A stretch of 64,000 nt of DNA, from the NCBI GenBank assembly GCA_902582165.1, contig CACHQZ010000001.1, positions 124,001 through 188,000 on the forward strand. The letters run 5' to 3'. The notes beneath the pieces were generated by a model. It was not told the DNA's origin. It did no database searches and was given only the letters and a program-made list of their open reading frames with translations. This stretch comes from an uncultured Pelagibacteraceae bacterium (GTDB lineage: Bacteria > Pseudomonadota > Alphaproteobacteria > Pelagibacterales > Pelagibacteraceae). Made by a program: the position numbers and the translations under genes. Shown in pieces: positions 30,891-40,218 of the stretch (its first letter is position 1; every line of letters begins with the position of its first letter).

Positions 30891-31599
30891 AAATTATGCT
30901 TTTTGCTCTAGATTCATCTAGATAATAATATTTTTGAATTTTTAACAGATTATCAAATTCGATTATTAGTGGATTTCCTGTTGGGATTTCTAGTTCGTTA
31001 ATCTTTTTATCTGAAATATTAAAGAGATATTTACACAATGCTCGTAATGAATTTCCATGAGCTGATATCAAAATATTTTTCCCATTTTTCAAATTTTTAT
31101 TTATTTCAATATCATAATAAGGAATTACTCTTTCGTAAGTGTTCTTTAAGGATTCTGTCAAAGGAATTTTATTTTTGGGTATTCCAACGTTTAAAGGGCT
31201 AAAATCTCCAATGTAATTACTATCTTTAGGCATGAGAGGAGGCGCAACGTCCCAAGATCTTCTATATTTTTTAAATTGTTCATCACCAATTTTCTTTTTT
31301 GTTTCCTCCTTATTTAAACCCGTCAAAGACCCGTAATGCCTTTCATTTAATTCCCAAGCTGTATTAAACTTCATGGATAAATTTAATGTTTTTAAGATAA
31401 TTGTTAACGTTTCAATTGCTCTTTTAAGATAAGAAGTGTAACTAATATCTATTTTAATATTCAGTCCTCTAATTAGCTCACCTGACTTTTTTGCTTCCTC
31501 TTTACCTTTCTCTGAAAGATCAACATCTACCCAGCCTGTAAATTTATTTTCAGCATTCCAGGTACTCTGGCCATGTCTTGTTAAGATTAGTTTACTCAT
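30880..31599 (-). CDS. gpmA: 2,3-bisphosphoglycerate-dependent phosphoglycerate mutase
   Basis: Interconverts 3- and 2-phosphoglycerate in glycolysis/gluconeogenesis. The phospho-acceptor His9 lies in LTRHGQSTWN, followed by FTGWVDVDLSEKG, WELNERHYGSLTG and the second catalytic His in ISAHGNSLRAL. Length 239, typical for dPGM. The LNERHYG..LNKEE segment separates it from general histidine phosphatases. Stand-alone minus-strand gene, 40 bp from the divergent VanZ-like gene. Confidence 0.95.
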   Translation of the reverse strand: MSKLILTRHGQSTWNAENKFTGWVDVDLSEKGKEEAKKSGELIRGLNIKIDISYTSYLKRAIETLTIILKTLNLSMKFNTAWELNERHYGSLTGLNKEETKKKIGDEQFKKYRRSWDVAPPLMPKDSNYIGDFSPLNVGIPKNKIPLTESLKNTYERVIPYYDIEINKNLKNGKNILISAHGNSLRALCKYLFNISDKKINELEIPTGNPLIIEFDNLLKIQKYYYLDESRAKSIIFNQ

Positions 31600-31639
31600 A
31601 TAAGTTAATTAAGTTATTATGTACTATATAAAAATCTAA

Positions 31640-32032
31640 ATGAAAAATATTATCTTCTTTACCACAAAGTATTTATTCTATTTTTCATTCATAATTCTAT
31701 TAATTGTTTATTTATTCCCAGGAAGTTTAATTGGTTACTTGTTATACGGAAATTTGGGAAAACAACCAGATTTTATTTCAAATCCAATAGGAACTTCTAT
31801 TAATCATTTAGTATTCTTTTTCTATTTAGGTTTTCTAGGTTTTATTTTTCGGAGCAATCAAAAAAAATTTATAAATAGCTTTTCTTTTTTATTTTTGATT
31901 TCAATTATTTTAGAATTATTACATTATTTTATTCCTAATAGAGCATTTGAACTTAACGATTTATATGCAAATAGCTTGGGAATATTATTGGCTTATTTTA
32001 TATTGAGACTTTTTAAGATAACTAGTAACTAA
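31640..32032 (+). CDS. VanZ-like small membrane protein
   Basis: A 130-residue membrane protein with about four hydrophobic segments. The family pattern is visible: NHLVFFFYLGFLGFIF, then ELLHYFIPNRAFELNDLYAN with the conserved E, P-N-R and D-x-x-x-N residues, then GILLAYFIL. VanZ-family proteins are linked to glycopeptide resistance in Gram-positives, but most bacterial members have no assigned role. It abuts the nuclease gene and probably forms a small envelope operon with it and the transglycosylase-like lipoprotein. Confidence 0.75.
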   Translation: MKNIIFFTTKYLFYFSFIILLIVYLFPGSLIGYLLYGNLGKQPDFISNPIGTSINHLVFFFYLGFLGFIFRSNQKKFINSFSFLFLISIILELLHYFIPNRAFELNDLYANSLGILLAYFILRLFKITSN

Positions 32033-32530
32033 ATGCCTTTACGTATTATAATTCTATTTTTGATTTTTTTTTCAAATACACTAGCAGAAGAAATATCTGG
32101 TATTCCAAAAATTATAGATGGAGACACTATTCATATAAATGATAATAAATTTAGATTAGAAGGTATAGATGCTCCAGAAATGAAACAACAATGTAAAAAA
32201 GAGTTTTTAAAAATTTCATCTATAATTGGTTTTACATTTTACAAAGATTATAGCTGCGGTAAAGTTTCAAAAGAAAAGTTAATTAGCAAAATTCGTGGAT
32301 CAAAGATAAAATGTATATTTACAACTAAAGACAGATACAAAAGGTTCATTTCTACATGTTATATGGAAAAAACAAACTTAAATCGGTGGATGGTAAGAAA
32401 TGGATACGCAATAGCATATAGAAGATACTCAAAAAAATATGTGCCAGACGAGGATTTTGCTAAAGAAAACAAATTAGGTTTATGGCAAGGGAAGTTTATG
32501 AATCCAGAAAAATGGAGAAAGCTTAACTAA
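32033..32530 (+). CDS. Secreted staphylococcal-nuclease-like endonuclease
   Basis: Thermonuclease (SNase/TNase) homologue with an N-terminal signal peptide (about residues 1-18, FSNTLA). Catalytic and calcium-binding positions can be mapped: Asp31 in IIDGDTI, Arg41 in FRLEGIDAPE, Asp47 and Glu49; a later DRYKRFIS holds the second Arg region. The DEDFAKENKLGLWQGKF segment near the end matches the family's C-terminus. Length 165. Location periplasmic or extracellular, where it could degrade nucleic acids for nutrients. It abuts the VanZ-like gene with no gap. Confidence 0.88.
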   Translation: MPLRIIILFLIFFSNTLAEEISGIPKIIDGDTIHINDNKFRLEGIDAPEMKQQCKKEFLKISSIIGFTFYKDYSCGKVSKEKLISKIRGSKIKCIFTTKDRYKRFISTCYMEKTNLNRWMVRNGYAIAYRRYSKKYVPDEDFAKENKLGLWQGKFMNPEKWRKLN

Positions 32531-32550
32531 TTTTTAGTATAAATTATTAA

Positions 32551-33150
32551 GTGATTCCTTTTAAAAAAATAATATTTGTTTTAATTTTTTTTATTCTAGG
32601 TGCATGTTCATCAATTCCGAAAAATACACAAAATAGTTGCGCTATATTTGAAGAAAGATATTTATGGTACAAACATTCCAAGGCATCCTATGAGAAATGG
32701 GGGGCACCTATTCACTTACAACTAGCTTTTGTAAAAAAAGAGAGTGACTTTAATTGGCTCGCAAAACCACCAAGAACTAAATTATTTAAAGTAATACCAT
32801 TTAAAAGACCTTCATCTTCATTTGGATATTCTCAAGCAGTGAAGGGAACCTGGGAGCAATATAAAAAGGAAACAAATAATCCTTTGGCTACAAGGGCAAG
32901 ATTCAAAGACTCGGTAGATTTTATAGGATGGTACATCCATAAAACAAATAAGATATTAAAAATTTCAAAAAAAGATCCTTATCGACAGTACTTAGCTTAT
33001 TATAAAGGCTGGGGAGATTATAAAAATTATTCAAAAGATAAAAAAGCCATCATATACGCAAAGTCAGTCAAGGATATGGCAAGCAAATATAGAAAACAAT
33101 TAACGCTCTGTAAAAAAAATCTAGATAAAAACAAATATATTATTTTTTAA
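32551..33150 (+). CDS. Lipoprotein with lytic-transglycosylase-like (SLT) domain
   Basis: Starts with GTG; a hydrophobic leader ends in the lipobox LGAC with Cys19, so it is an outer or inner-membrane lipoprotein. The mature part resembles an SLT/lysozyme-like fold: the probable catalytic Glu64 in FVKKESDFN, then SSFGYSQAVKGTWEQY, which corresponds to the Ser-x-x-Gly-x-x-Q substrate-binding motif, and YLAYYKGWG. It would cleave peptidoglycan with formation of anhydro-MurNAc, a possible feed for the AmgK/MurU route encoded 2 kb upstream. Length 199. Its 3' end overlaps the convergent RND gene by 11 bp. Confidence 0.8.
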   Translation: MIPFKKIIFVLIFFILGACSSIPKNTQNSCAIFEERYLWYKHSKASYEKWGAPIHLQLAFVKKESDFNWLAKPPRTKLFKVIPFKRPSSSFGYSQAVKGTWEQYKKETNNPLATRARFKDSVDFIGWYIHKTNKILKISKKDPYRQYLAYYKGWGDYKNYSKDKKAIIYAKSVKDMASKYRKQLTLCKKNLDKNKYIIF

Positions 33151-36100
33151 GTTGTTTTTGTAGTTCAATCTCAACAGCATCAATCCTCTTAGTTCCTCTT
33201 CCAACAATTGTGTAAACAGTAGGTATAACGTAGAGAGTAAAAAATGTTGAGAATAACATTCCACCAAATATTGTAATACCAACAGTTAATCGACTTGCAG
33301 CACCAGGTCCAGTTCCAAGAATAAGTGGTAAAACTCCAATAATTGTTGAAATACTTGTCATTAGAATAGGTCTTAGCCTAATAGCGGCAGCTTCAAATAC
33401 TGCAACTTCTAAATTTTTTCCTTCCTTCCTTAACTGATTTGCAAATTCTACAATTAAGATACCGTTTTTAGCTGAGAGACCAATTAAAATGATTAATGCT
33501 ATCTGGCTATAAACATTCAATGAAGACCCAACTACTAGTAAACCAATTAATCCCCCAAGAATAGCCATAGGCACAGTTAACATAATTGTCAGCGGGTGCC
33601 TCCAGCTTTCAAATTGAGCGCTCATGGCTAGGTATGCAGTAATTATTGCTAAAGCAAATATCACATAAAGTTCAGTGTTAGTTTTTTTATATTCTTCACT
33701 TTCGCCTTTATAAGCAATTTTTGCTTGAGGTGTATTTTGTTCTACAACACCTACTAAAAACTTCAAAGCCTCATCAAGCGAATAGTCTCCCACAAGTCTT
33801 GCCGAGATAGTAACTGCTTTTTGTCTATTGTATCTTGCTAAGAATGGAGACTGTCCCTCTTCATCGTATGCAACTAAGTTTGATATTGATACAAGCTTTC
33901 CATTATTTTTAGATCTTACAAAAACTTTACTTATACTATCCGGCTCTTGTCTATCTTTGATATCACCTTGCAAAATTATAGAATATTCTTTTCCATCCCT
34001 TGTAAAGTTTGTAACTCTTTTAGAACCAAAAATTGTTTCTATCGTTTTTCCAATATCTTCTGTCGAAACTCCTAGATCTGCAGCTTTTTTTTGATCTATC
34101 TTTACATTTAATTGAGGTTTGTTGAGATCAAAGTCATCTTGAATAGAAGTAAGACCAGGATTTTTTCTAGCTTCTCTTTTAATTATCTCTTTCCACTTAA
34201 TTAATTGTTCATATGTATTACCTAAAACAACAAACTGAACTGGACTTTCTATTCCGCCAGTCCTTATCCCTTGAGGCATTATTGGAAAAGCCAAAACACC
34301 CGGAACTTTCGCAATTTTTCCAAAAGACTCTCTCATTATCTCAACTCCGTGACGATCCCTTTTAGCCCAAGGCTCTAAAAGAACAATTATAAAACCACTA
34401 TTTACTTGTTTAGCTGACTTTCCAAAACCTGGAACTCGCATGATTAATTTTCTATATTCACCTTGGCCTACATTTGGAAGCAACAGTTCCTCAATTTCTT
34501 CTGCTCTATCTTTAGTAAAATTAAAACCAGATCCTTGTGGAGCTTTTACAATTACGAAAAATGCTCCCCTATCTTCAGGTGCAATTAATTCTTTCTTAGC
34601 AAAATTAAAAAAGAATATTGTTAATGCAAGAGTACCCAACAAAAAAATAGTTATTGTTTTTCTTTTTTTTATCCAATTTAATAGTGAAACTTTATAAAGA
34701 TAAGTAAGATTTTTTAAAAACTTTTCAAATTTTAAAACAATTTTAGATTTTTGCATATTATTTTTCAAAAATTTACTAGCCAACATTGGACTTAATGATA
34801 AAGCAACAAAGCTTGAAATAATTACAGCTGATGCAAGAGTAATTGCTGTTTGAGTAAAAAGAACTCCTGTAATTCCTTTTATAAAAATTAGAGGAACAAA
34901 CACTGCTACTAATACAACGGTCGTAGCTATTATTGCGAATGATACCTGTTTAGCACCTTTGAAAGCTGCAACTAAAGGTGTGTCCCCTAACTCTATTCTT
35001 CTCACTATATTTTCAAGCATAACAATGGCATCATCAACTACAATACCGATAGCTAGTACTAAGGCCATCAAAGTAAAGAGGTTAATTGAAAAATCAAAAA
35101 TATAAATTGATAAAAAGGTTGAGATTAATGAAACAGGCAAAGCTATTAAAGGGACAACCAAAGCTCTAAGATTGCCTAGAAATAAATAAATAATAATAGT
35201 CACCAATATTAATGCAATTATCAGCGTTTTATAAACTTCTTTAATAGCAGATTTTATATAATTACTTCTATCAAATGAAACTTCTAAGGTAGTGCCTGGT
35301 GGCAAACTTGGTTTTAGTTCTTTTATCTTTTTTTTGATCCCATTAGCTACGGCGATGGTATTTGCATCAGACTGTTGATAAATACCTATACCTACAACTT
35401 GCTTTCCATTACCTTTAAAAAGAGTTCTTGTTGACTCAGCTCCTAATTCGATTCTTGAAACATCCGACAGGGTTATTATTGAACCATCCTTAGCCCTTTT
35501 TAAAGGTAGATTTTTATAATTCTCAACTTCTTTATAAGCTTTATCTAGTTTTATAGTTAAATCGATATCCCTTGACTCAATTCGCCCAGCTGGGAATTCC
35601 GTATTTTCACTTCTTAGAACTGCTTCTACCTCTTGGGTGGTCAGATCTCTTGCAGCTAAAGCTATTGGATCTAACCAAACTCTAAGTGAAAGATCTCTTT
35701 GACCTCCAAGGCGCACTCTACCTACGCCATCAACAGTAGATAAAGTATCAGTTAAATATCTATCGGCGTAATCGGTTAATTCTAAATCTGTCATTGTTTC
35801 CGAGTTGAAAGACAACCACATAGTAGTTCTCATACCCGCACTTTGTTTAAAAATTTCAGGTTGTTCCGCACCATCTGGTAAGTTATCTAGCACTCTAGAT
35901 ACAGAGCTTCTTACATCGTTAGCAACATCATCTAAGTCTAAACTCGTCTCAAATGTGAGTGTTATTCTTGAACTTTCATCTTCACTAAATGAATCTATCG
36001 TTTCTAACCCAGGTGTTCCTCCAACAAAATCTTCGATTTTTTGTGTTATTTGAGTATCAACAATGTCTGCCGATGCACCTCTATACTCAGTCTGAATAGT

Positions 36101-36235
36101 TACTACAGGAGGCTGCACATCAGGTAGTTCATCAGTTGGAATTTCTTGAAAAGTTACAAGACCAAATATCACTAATACTAAGCTCATTACTGAAGCTACG
36201 ACAGGTCTTTTGATAGATAGGTCAGTTAAAAACAT
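33140..36235 (-). CDS. RND-family efflux pump, inner-membrane permease
   Basis: Full-length (1031 residues) HAE1-type resistance-nodulation-division permease. It begins MFLTDLSIKRPVVASVMSLV, has two large periplasmic loops and twelve predicted TM segments; TM4 carries LVLAIGIVVDDAIVMLENIVR with the proton-relay Asp pair, and the C-terminal half ends GLSAKNGILIVEFANQL and ILMTSISTIIG. It abuts the membrane-fusion gene. No TolC-type outer-membrane gene is in the operon, so one from elsewhere must complete the pump. Substrate unknown. Confidence 0.95.
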   Translation of the reverse strand: MFLTDLSIKRPVVASVMSLVLVIFGLVTFQEIPTDELPDVQPPVVTIQTEYRGASADIVDTQITQKIEDFVGGTPGLETIDSFSEDESSRITLTFETSLDLDDVANDVRSSVSRVLDNLPDGAEQPEIFKQSAGMRTTMWLSFNSETMTDLELTDYADRYLTDTLSTVDGVGRVRLGGQRDLSLRVWLDPIALAARDLTTQEVEAVLRSENTEFPAGRIESRDIDLTIKLDKAYKEVENYKNLPLKRAKDGSIITLSDVSRIELGAESTRTLFKGNGKQVVGIGIYQQSDANTIAVANGIKKKIKELKPSLPPGTTLEVSFDRSNYIKSAIKEVYKTLIIALILVTIIIYLFLGNLRALVVPLIALPVSLISTFLSIYIFDFSINLFTLMALVLAIGIVVDDAIVMLENIVRRIELGDTPLVAAFKGAKQVSFAIIATTVVLVAVFVPLIFIKGITGVLFTQTAITLASAVIISSFVALSLSPMLASKFLKNNMQKSKIVLKFEKFLKNLTYLYKVSLLNWIKKRKTITIFLLGTLALTIFFFNFAKKELIAPEDRGAFFVIVKAPQGSGFNFTKDRAEEIEELLLPNVGQGEYRKLIMRVPGFGKSAKQVNSGFIIVLLEPWAKRDRHGVEIMRESFGKIAKVPGVLAFPIMPQGIRTGGIESPVQFVVLGNTYEQLIKWKEIIKREARKNPGLTSIQDDFDLNKPQLNVKIDQKKAADLGVSTEDIGKTIETIFGSKRVTNFTRDGKEYSIILQGDIKDRQEPDSISKVFVRSKNNGKLVSISNLVAYDEEGQSPFLARYNRQKAVTISARLVGDYSLDEALKFLVGVVEQNTPQAKIAYKGESEEYKKTNTELYVIFALAIITAYLAMSAQFESWRHPLTIMLTVPMAILGGLIGLLVVGSSLNVYSQIALIILIGLSAKNGILIVEFANQLRKEGKNLEVAVFEAAAIRLRPILMTSISTIIGVLPLILGTGPGAASRLTVGITIFGGMLFSTFFTLYVIPTVYTIVGRGTKRIDAVEIELQKQLKK

Positions 36236-37108
36236 TTAATTTCTTAGATTTATAATTTTGACTTTAGAATTATTTCTTACTTTAGAGACACCTTCTGTAA
36301 TAACAAGGTCACCTTCATTTATTCCTGATACAACAGAAACTTTTCCAAAATTTCTTTTACCAATTTCAATGTTCTTTTTTTCAGCAGTTTCATCTTTTAC
36401 AGTATAGACAAAAGCTGAACTACCTTGAATCGTTACAGCACTTTCAGGAACACCAATTTGGTTTATTTCATCATATATTATTTTTACAGTCATTAATTGT
36501 CCTGGAATGATATCGAAATCGGAATTATCAACTAAAACTCTTGATAAAATCGATCTGGTTGAGGGATCGATTCTTGAGCTAATTGTTTGAATTTTTCCCT
36601 TAAAAATTTTTTTAAATGCTGAACTTGTTATTTCTGCTTTTAATCCTGGTTTTAGCACACTTATATAATTCTCTGGAACTTTTATATCTATTACTATTTT
36701 TTTTAAATCATCCAAAGTTACTAATAAACTCTCTGAACCCAAAACTCCTTGGGCAATTTCTCTTTTGCCTAATTTTCCTTCAAAATCTGCAATAATCTCT
36801 TCTCCACTAACGAGTCTAACGATTATTTCACCTTTTTTTACAAATCTATTATCAATGTTTAATTTTCCAGAAATTTCATTTGTTCTTATTCTGTAAGTTT
36901 TTGAGTTTTGAGCTATTGCAGTCCCAAAAGTCTCTATACTTTTGTAGAATAAAGATTTTTCAACTTTTTCAACGATTACACCCGGTGCAGGCCTTACGCT
37001 AAATTTTTTCTTGAAGTGCAAACCAATAAAATGCCTTGCAGCAATAATTGCAAAAATAGCGATAAAGAAGACGATTAAAAAAACTTTTAATTTTGGTAAC
37101 GATTTCAT
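36236..37108 (-). CDS. RND pump membrane-fusion (periplasmic adaptor) protein
   Basis: HlyD/AcrA-type adaptor, about 290 residues, with one N-terminal membrane anchor (LKVFLIVFFIAIFAIIAA) and then beta-barrel and lipoyl-like regions (GKLNIDNRFVKKGEIIVRL, PENYISVLKPGLKAEI, PGQLMTVKIIYDE). The alpha-hairpin is very short or absent, so it is a compact adaptor. The ATG at 37108 is preferred; an ATG at 37135 would add nine charged residues and overlap sseA. It lies directly upstream of the RND permease. Confidence 0.88.
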   Translation of the reverse strand: MKSLPKLKVFLIVFFIAIFAIIAARHFIGLHFKKKFSVRPAPGVIVEKVEKSLFYKSIETFGTAIAQNSKTYRIRTNEISGKLNIDNRFVKKGEIIVRLVSGEEIIADFEGKLGKREIAQGVLGSESLLVTLDDLKKIVIDIKVPENYISVLKPGLKAEITSSAFKKIFKGKIQTISSRIDPSTRSILSRVLVDNSDFDIIPGQLMTVKIIYDEINQIGVPESAVTIQGSSAFVYTVKDETAEKKNIEIGKRNFGKVSVVSGINEGDLVITEGVSKVRNNSKVKIINLRN

Positions 37109-37110
37109 TT

Positions 37111-37923
37111 TTACTCTAATCCGTACTCTGACCATGAGCCGTCATAGATAGTAGGTTTTTTACCACTTATAATAGAATTAGCTAGTCCTAAAATACATGC
37201 AGTAACTCCAGATCCGCATGTAAAAGCAATATCTTTATCTTTTTCTATTTTATTCTCATTAAAAATCTTAATTAATTCTTCTTTTTTTTTGAAAGTTCGA
37301 TCCTCATTTAAAAGTAATTGAAAAGGTATATTAATAGATCCTTCGATGTGACCACTTTTCAATCCTTTACGTGGTTCAGGTACCAAACCCGAAAATCTTT
37401 CTTTACTTCTAGCGTCTATCAACTGAAATTTTTTACTTGATATATTTTCTTTCACTTTGGCTTTATTTATTACTATAGATGTATTTTCTTCAGCTTTATA
37501 ATTAGTTTCTTGAATTTTATTTATTTCCTTTGACACAACTCTTTTTTCCTTCAACCATTTTGTAAAATTACCGTCTAGAACCGATACAAGATCTGGGTCA
37601 TGCCCAAAATAAATAAATGAATACCAAACTCTACATGAACTAAAAACTTCTGAATTATCATAAATAATTACATGATCAGAATTATTTATTCCTAAATTAG
37701 ATACAATCTTTTCCCATTCTTTACTTGAAGGAAGCATATGGGGTAATGAAGAATTCTTTTTTGAATTTTTATCGATGTCGAAGAAAATTGAGTTTTTTAT
37801 ATGATTTTGTTTAAATTCCTCTTCAGCATTTCTACTTGAGTTAGGCATACACCAAGTAGCATCTAATATTTTTACTTTATTGATATTTTTTTCTAGCCAT
37901 TCTGAGGTAACAAGCTGTTTCAT
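37111..37923 (-). CDS. sseA: Thiosulfate/3-mercaptopyruvate sulfurtransferase
   Basis: Two-rhodanese-domain sulfurtransferase. The N-terminal inactive domain has WLEKNINKVKILDATWCMP and SVLDGNFTKW. The C-terminal domain has the active-site loop CGSGVT starting at Cys236; a CG[S/T]GVT loop is typical of 3-mercaptopyruvate sulfurtransferase, while thiosulfate enzymes have CRKGVT-type loops. Length 270. It overlaps msrA by one base, and the RND adaptor starts 2 bp after its stop. Likely roles are cysteine catabolism and sulfane-sulfur handling. Confidence 0.9.
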   Translation of the reverse strand: MKQLVTSEWLEKNINKVKILDATWCMPNSSRNAEEEFKQNHIKNSIFFDIDKNSKKNSSLPHMLPSSKEWEKIVSNLGINNSDHVIIYDNSEVFSSCRVWYSFIYFGHDPDLVSVLDGNFTKWLKEKRVVSKEINKIQETNYKAEENTSIVINKAKVKENISSKKFQLIDARSKERFSGLVPEPRKGLKSGHIEGSINIPFQLLLNEDRTFKKKEELIKIFNENKIEKDKDIAFTCGSGVTACILGLANSIISGKKPTIYDGSWSEYGLE

Positions 37924-38369
37924 TATCTATTTTTTTCTAAATATTTCTGGTGATATTCCTCTGCTTTACAATAATTTTTAATTTGAGAAATATTTGTTTG
38001 GATTTTTCCATTTAGTTCCTTATTAAAAATTTCTAAAATTTCTTTAGCTTCAGCTTTTTGAGCATCATCCTCATAAAATATTTCGCTCCGATATTGAGTA
38101 CCGATATCTGGATATTGCATATCTTTTTGAGTAGGATCGTGCATTTTAAAAAATAAATCTAAAATTTTTTTAAATGAAATTATTTTTTCATCAAAGGTTA
38201 GTCTTACTACTTCTGCATGACCAGTGTCGCCTCTACATACTTCCTCGTATGTAACTTTATCTGATAATCCGCCAGCATAGCCTACTTCTGTTTCAATTAT
38301 ACCTGGCTTATTTCTGAAGTTTTCCTCAGGTTTCCAAAAACAGCCAAGAGCAAGTGTACATTTCTTCAT
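37923..38369 (-). CDS. msrA: Peptide-methionine (S)-S-oxide reductase A
   Basis: Repairs methionine sulfoxide in proteins. The catalytic Cys10 lies in LALGCFWKPEENF; GYAGG, GDTGHAEVVRL, YPDIGTQYRSEIFY follow as in all MsrA proteins. In most MsrAs the motif is GCFW-x-x-E; this one has GCFWKPEE, keeping a Glu three residues after Trp. Length 148, short because N- and C-terminal extensions are missing. First gene of msrA-sseA-adaptor-permease on the minus strand; 33 bp from the divergent transporter. Confidence 0.95.
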   Translation of the reverse strand: MKKCTLALGCFWKPEENFRNKPGIIETEVGYAGGLSDKVTYEEVCRGDTGHAEVVRLTFDEKIISFKKILDLFFKMHDPTQKDMQYPDIGTQYRSEIFYEDDAQKAEAKEILEIFNKELNGKIQTNISQIKNYCKAEEYHQKYLEKNR

Positions 38370-38402
38370 AAAGTAATTATATAGAGTTGTGAGGTTATTA
38401 AA

Positions 38403-39281
38403 TTGTTAGCACGAAATCAATTAGGCGTATTGTACGGGGTAGCATCTGTGGCATGTTTTGCTATGATGGATGCTTGTGTTAAATGGTTAGACCAGTTTCC
38501 TGTAGGTGAAGTACTATTTGCAAGATTCTTTTTCGGTTTGATACCTATACTAATGCTTGTACCTAAGAGTGAATTTAAAACTTTTTATAAAACTACCAGA
38601 CCTAAACTACATGCTTTCAGAGCTGTAACTGGGACGTTAGCAATTGTTGCACTTTTTATTGCTTTAAGAGAGATACCTTTAGCAGATGTTGTAAGTTTGA
38701 CTTTTGGAGGGCCGATTTTCGTTACTTTAGGTTCAATATTTTTTTTATCCGAAAAAGTGGGTATTAGAAGATGGTCTGCAGTCTTTATTGGTTTTGTTGG
38801 AATGTTGATGATTGTTAAACCAGCTTATGAAGAATTAAATATTTATTACTTATTTCCAATAATTTTTTGTATTTTCTTTGCATGCGTAGCTCTTAGCATA
38901 AGAAGCTTATCATCTACTGAACCTAATTATAGAATTGCCCTATACTTTTCTTTACTAAGCATGGTAGTTGGTTTAGCAACACTTCCTTTTGGCTGGATCA
39001 TGCCATCAAAATTTGAACTTTTTCTTCTTATTTTTACAGGTATAATTGGATCAGTAGCTAATATTTTACTTACTGTATCATTAAGAATTGCAGAAGCATC
39101 ACTAGTTACACCAACAAAATATTTAAATTTAGTATTTGCAATTTTATTAGGATATTTCATCTGGGGTGAAATACCAAAGGCGCTAACTCTTTTAGGAGCT
39201 GGTTTAATTATTGCAAGTTCTGCAATTATTTTTATGAGAGAGTCACAACTTAAAAAACAAGTTGTAAGTCCGAGACCGTGA
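38403..39281 (+). CDS. DMT-superfamily (EamA) transporter
   Basis: Ten-TM drug/metabolite transporter made of two EamA repeats, 292 residues. Repeat one begins LGVLYGVASVACFAMMDACVKWL, repeat two IYYLFPIIFCIFFACVALSIR, ending RIAEASLVTPTKYLNLVFAILLGYFIWGEIP. The start is TTG: the nearest in-frame stop is 22 bp upstream, no ATG lies before the first membrane segment, and GAGG sits 8 bp before the TTG. It overlaps the glycosylase gene (GTGA). Substrate unknown. Confidence 0.85.
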   Translation: MLARNQLGVLYGVASVACFAMMDACVKWLDQFPVGEVLFARFFFGLIPILMLVPKSEFKTFYKTTRPKLHAFRAVTGTLAIVALFIALREIPLADVVSLTFGGPIFVTLGSIFFLSEKVGIRRWSAVFIGFVGMLMIVKPAYEELNIYYLFPIIFCIFFACVALSIRSLSSTEPNYRIALYFSLLSMVVGLATLPFGWIMPSKFELFLLIFTGIIGSVANILLTVSLRIAEASLVTPTKYLNLVFAILLGYFIWGEIPKALTLLGAGLIIASSAIIFMRESQLKKQVVSPRP

Positions 39282-39901
39282 GTAAATATCCAAGTTATTG
39301 GTTAAAAGCAATTAAAACTTTGTCTAAAAGAGATAAAGTTTTAAAAAGACTTATTATGAAATACAACGATAAATTTTTGACTACTAGAAAAGATATTTTT
39401 TACTCTTTATGTAAAAGTATAGTCGGTCAACAGATAAGTGTATCAGCTGCTAACTCAGTATTTAAAAAATTTCAAAAGAAAGCTAAAAAGATTAATCCCT
39501 TAAAAGTATCAAAATTATCAGTTACACAACTTAAATCCTGTGGTCTAAGTAGACAAAAAGCTTTGGGAATTAAAGAATTGTCAATAAAATTTTTAAAGAA
39601 AGAATTTGATCCAAAATTGATCAAAAACATGAATGACGAGGAGGCCATTCAATACTTATCATCTTTAAGACAAATAGGCAGATGGAGCGCAGAAATGATT
39701 TTACTATTCACTTACAATCGATCTAATATTTGGCCTTTGCAAGATATTGGCTTATTAAGAGCAATATCAAACAATTATAAGAAAAAATACTTTCCTCCAA
39801 AAAGTTTTTTAAATAAACTTTATAAAAAATTTACACCTTATTGTTCAGTTGCAACTTGGTATCTCTGGCGCAGTATTGATGATGAGCCAATCCAATATTA
39901 A
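39278..39901 (+). CDS. DNA-3-methyladenine glycosylase (AlkA/HhH-GPD family)
   Basis: Base-excision repair glycosylase for alkylated purines. The helix-hairpin-helix is LRQIGRWSAEMI (130-141), and the catalytic Asp156 lies in WPLQDIGLLRAI, the hallmark of HhH-GPD enzymes. There is no Cys cluster, so no iron-sulfur loop (unlike Nth/MutY). Length 207, the short AlkA form without the N-terminal domain. GTG start overlapping the transporter stop by 4 bp, and a 4-bp overlap with the convergent DUF1330 gene at the 3' end. Confidence 0.9.
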   Translation: MSKYPSYWLKAIKTLSKRDKVLKRLIMKYNDKFLTTRKDIFYSLCKSIVGQQISVSAANSVFKKFQKKAKKINPLKVSKLSVTQLKSCGLSRQKALGIKELSIKFLKKEFDPKLIKNMNDEEAIQYLSSLRQIGRWSAEMILLFTYNRSNIWPLQDIGLLRAISNNYKKKYFPPKSFLNKLYKKFTPYCSVATWYLWRSIDDEPIQY

Positions 39902-40185
39902 GCGCCTTCAACCGTTTGATGCTGGCGTTCTGCGTAGCCTTCAAGAATAGAATGTGCATCTTGATACTCTTTTGAATTGTAAAAGTTATTAGCTTCATCA
40001 TAGGATGGAAACTCAATTACAACTGTTCTTGGAGATTTATCGCCTTCATTAGATGTAGATCGTCCACCTCTGATTAAAAATTTTCCTTTATATTTTACAA
40101 CTGCTGCTCTAGCTTTGACAGCGTATTCTTTTAACTTTGCCTCATTACTTATACTTTTATAAACACAAACTACGTATCCTTTCAT
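39898..40185 (-). CDS. DUF1330 family protein
   Basis: A 95-residue dimeric alpha/beta-barrel-type protein. Family features are the opening GYVVCVYKSISNEAKLKEYAVKARAAV, KYKGKFLIRGGRS and RTVVIEFPSYDEANNFYNSKEYQDA. DUF1330 proteins belong to the ferredoxin-like dimeric barrel group; their function is not known. Monocistronic, 33 bp from the divergent phosphoribosyltransferase gene, with a good AAAGGAGTTGTAA-type ribosome-binding region upstream of its ATG. Confidence 0.9.
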   Translation of the reverse strand: MKGYVVCVYKSISNEAKLKEYAVKARAAVVKYKGKFLIRGGRSTSNEGDKSPRTVVIEFPSYDEANNFYNSKEYQDAHSILEGYAERQHQTVEGA

Positions 40186-40218
40186 TTACAACTCCTTTAA
40201 AATAAACTAACTTTTTTC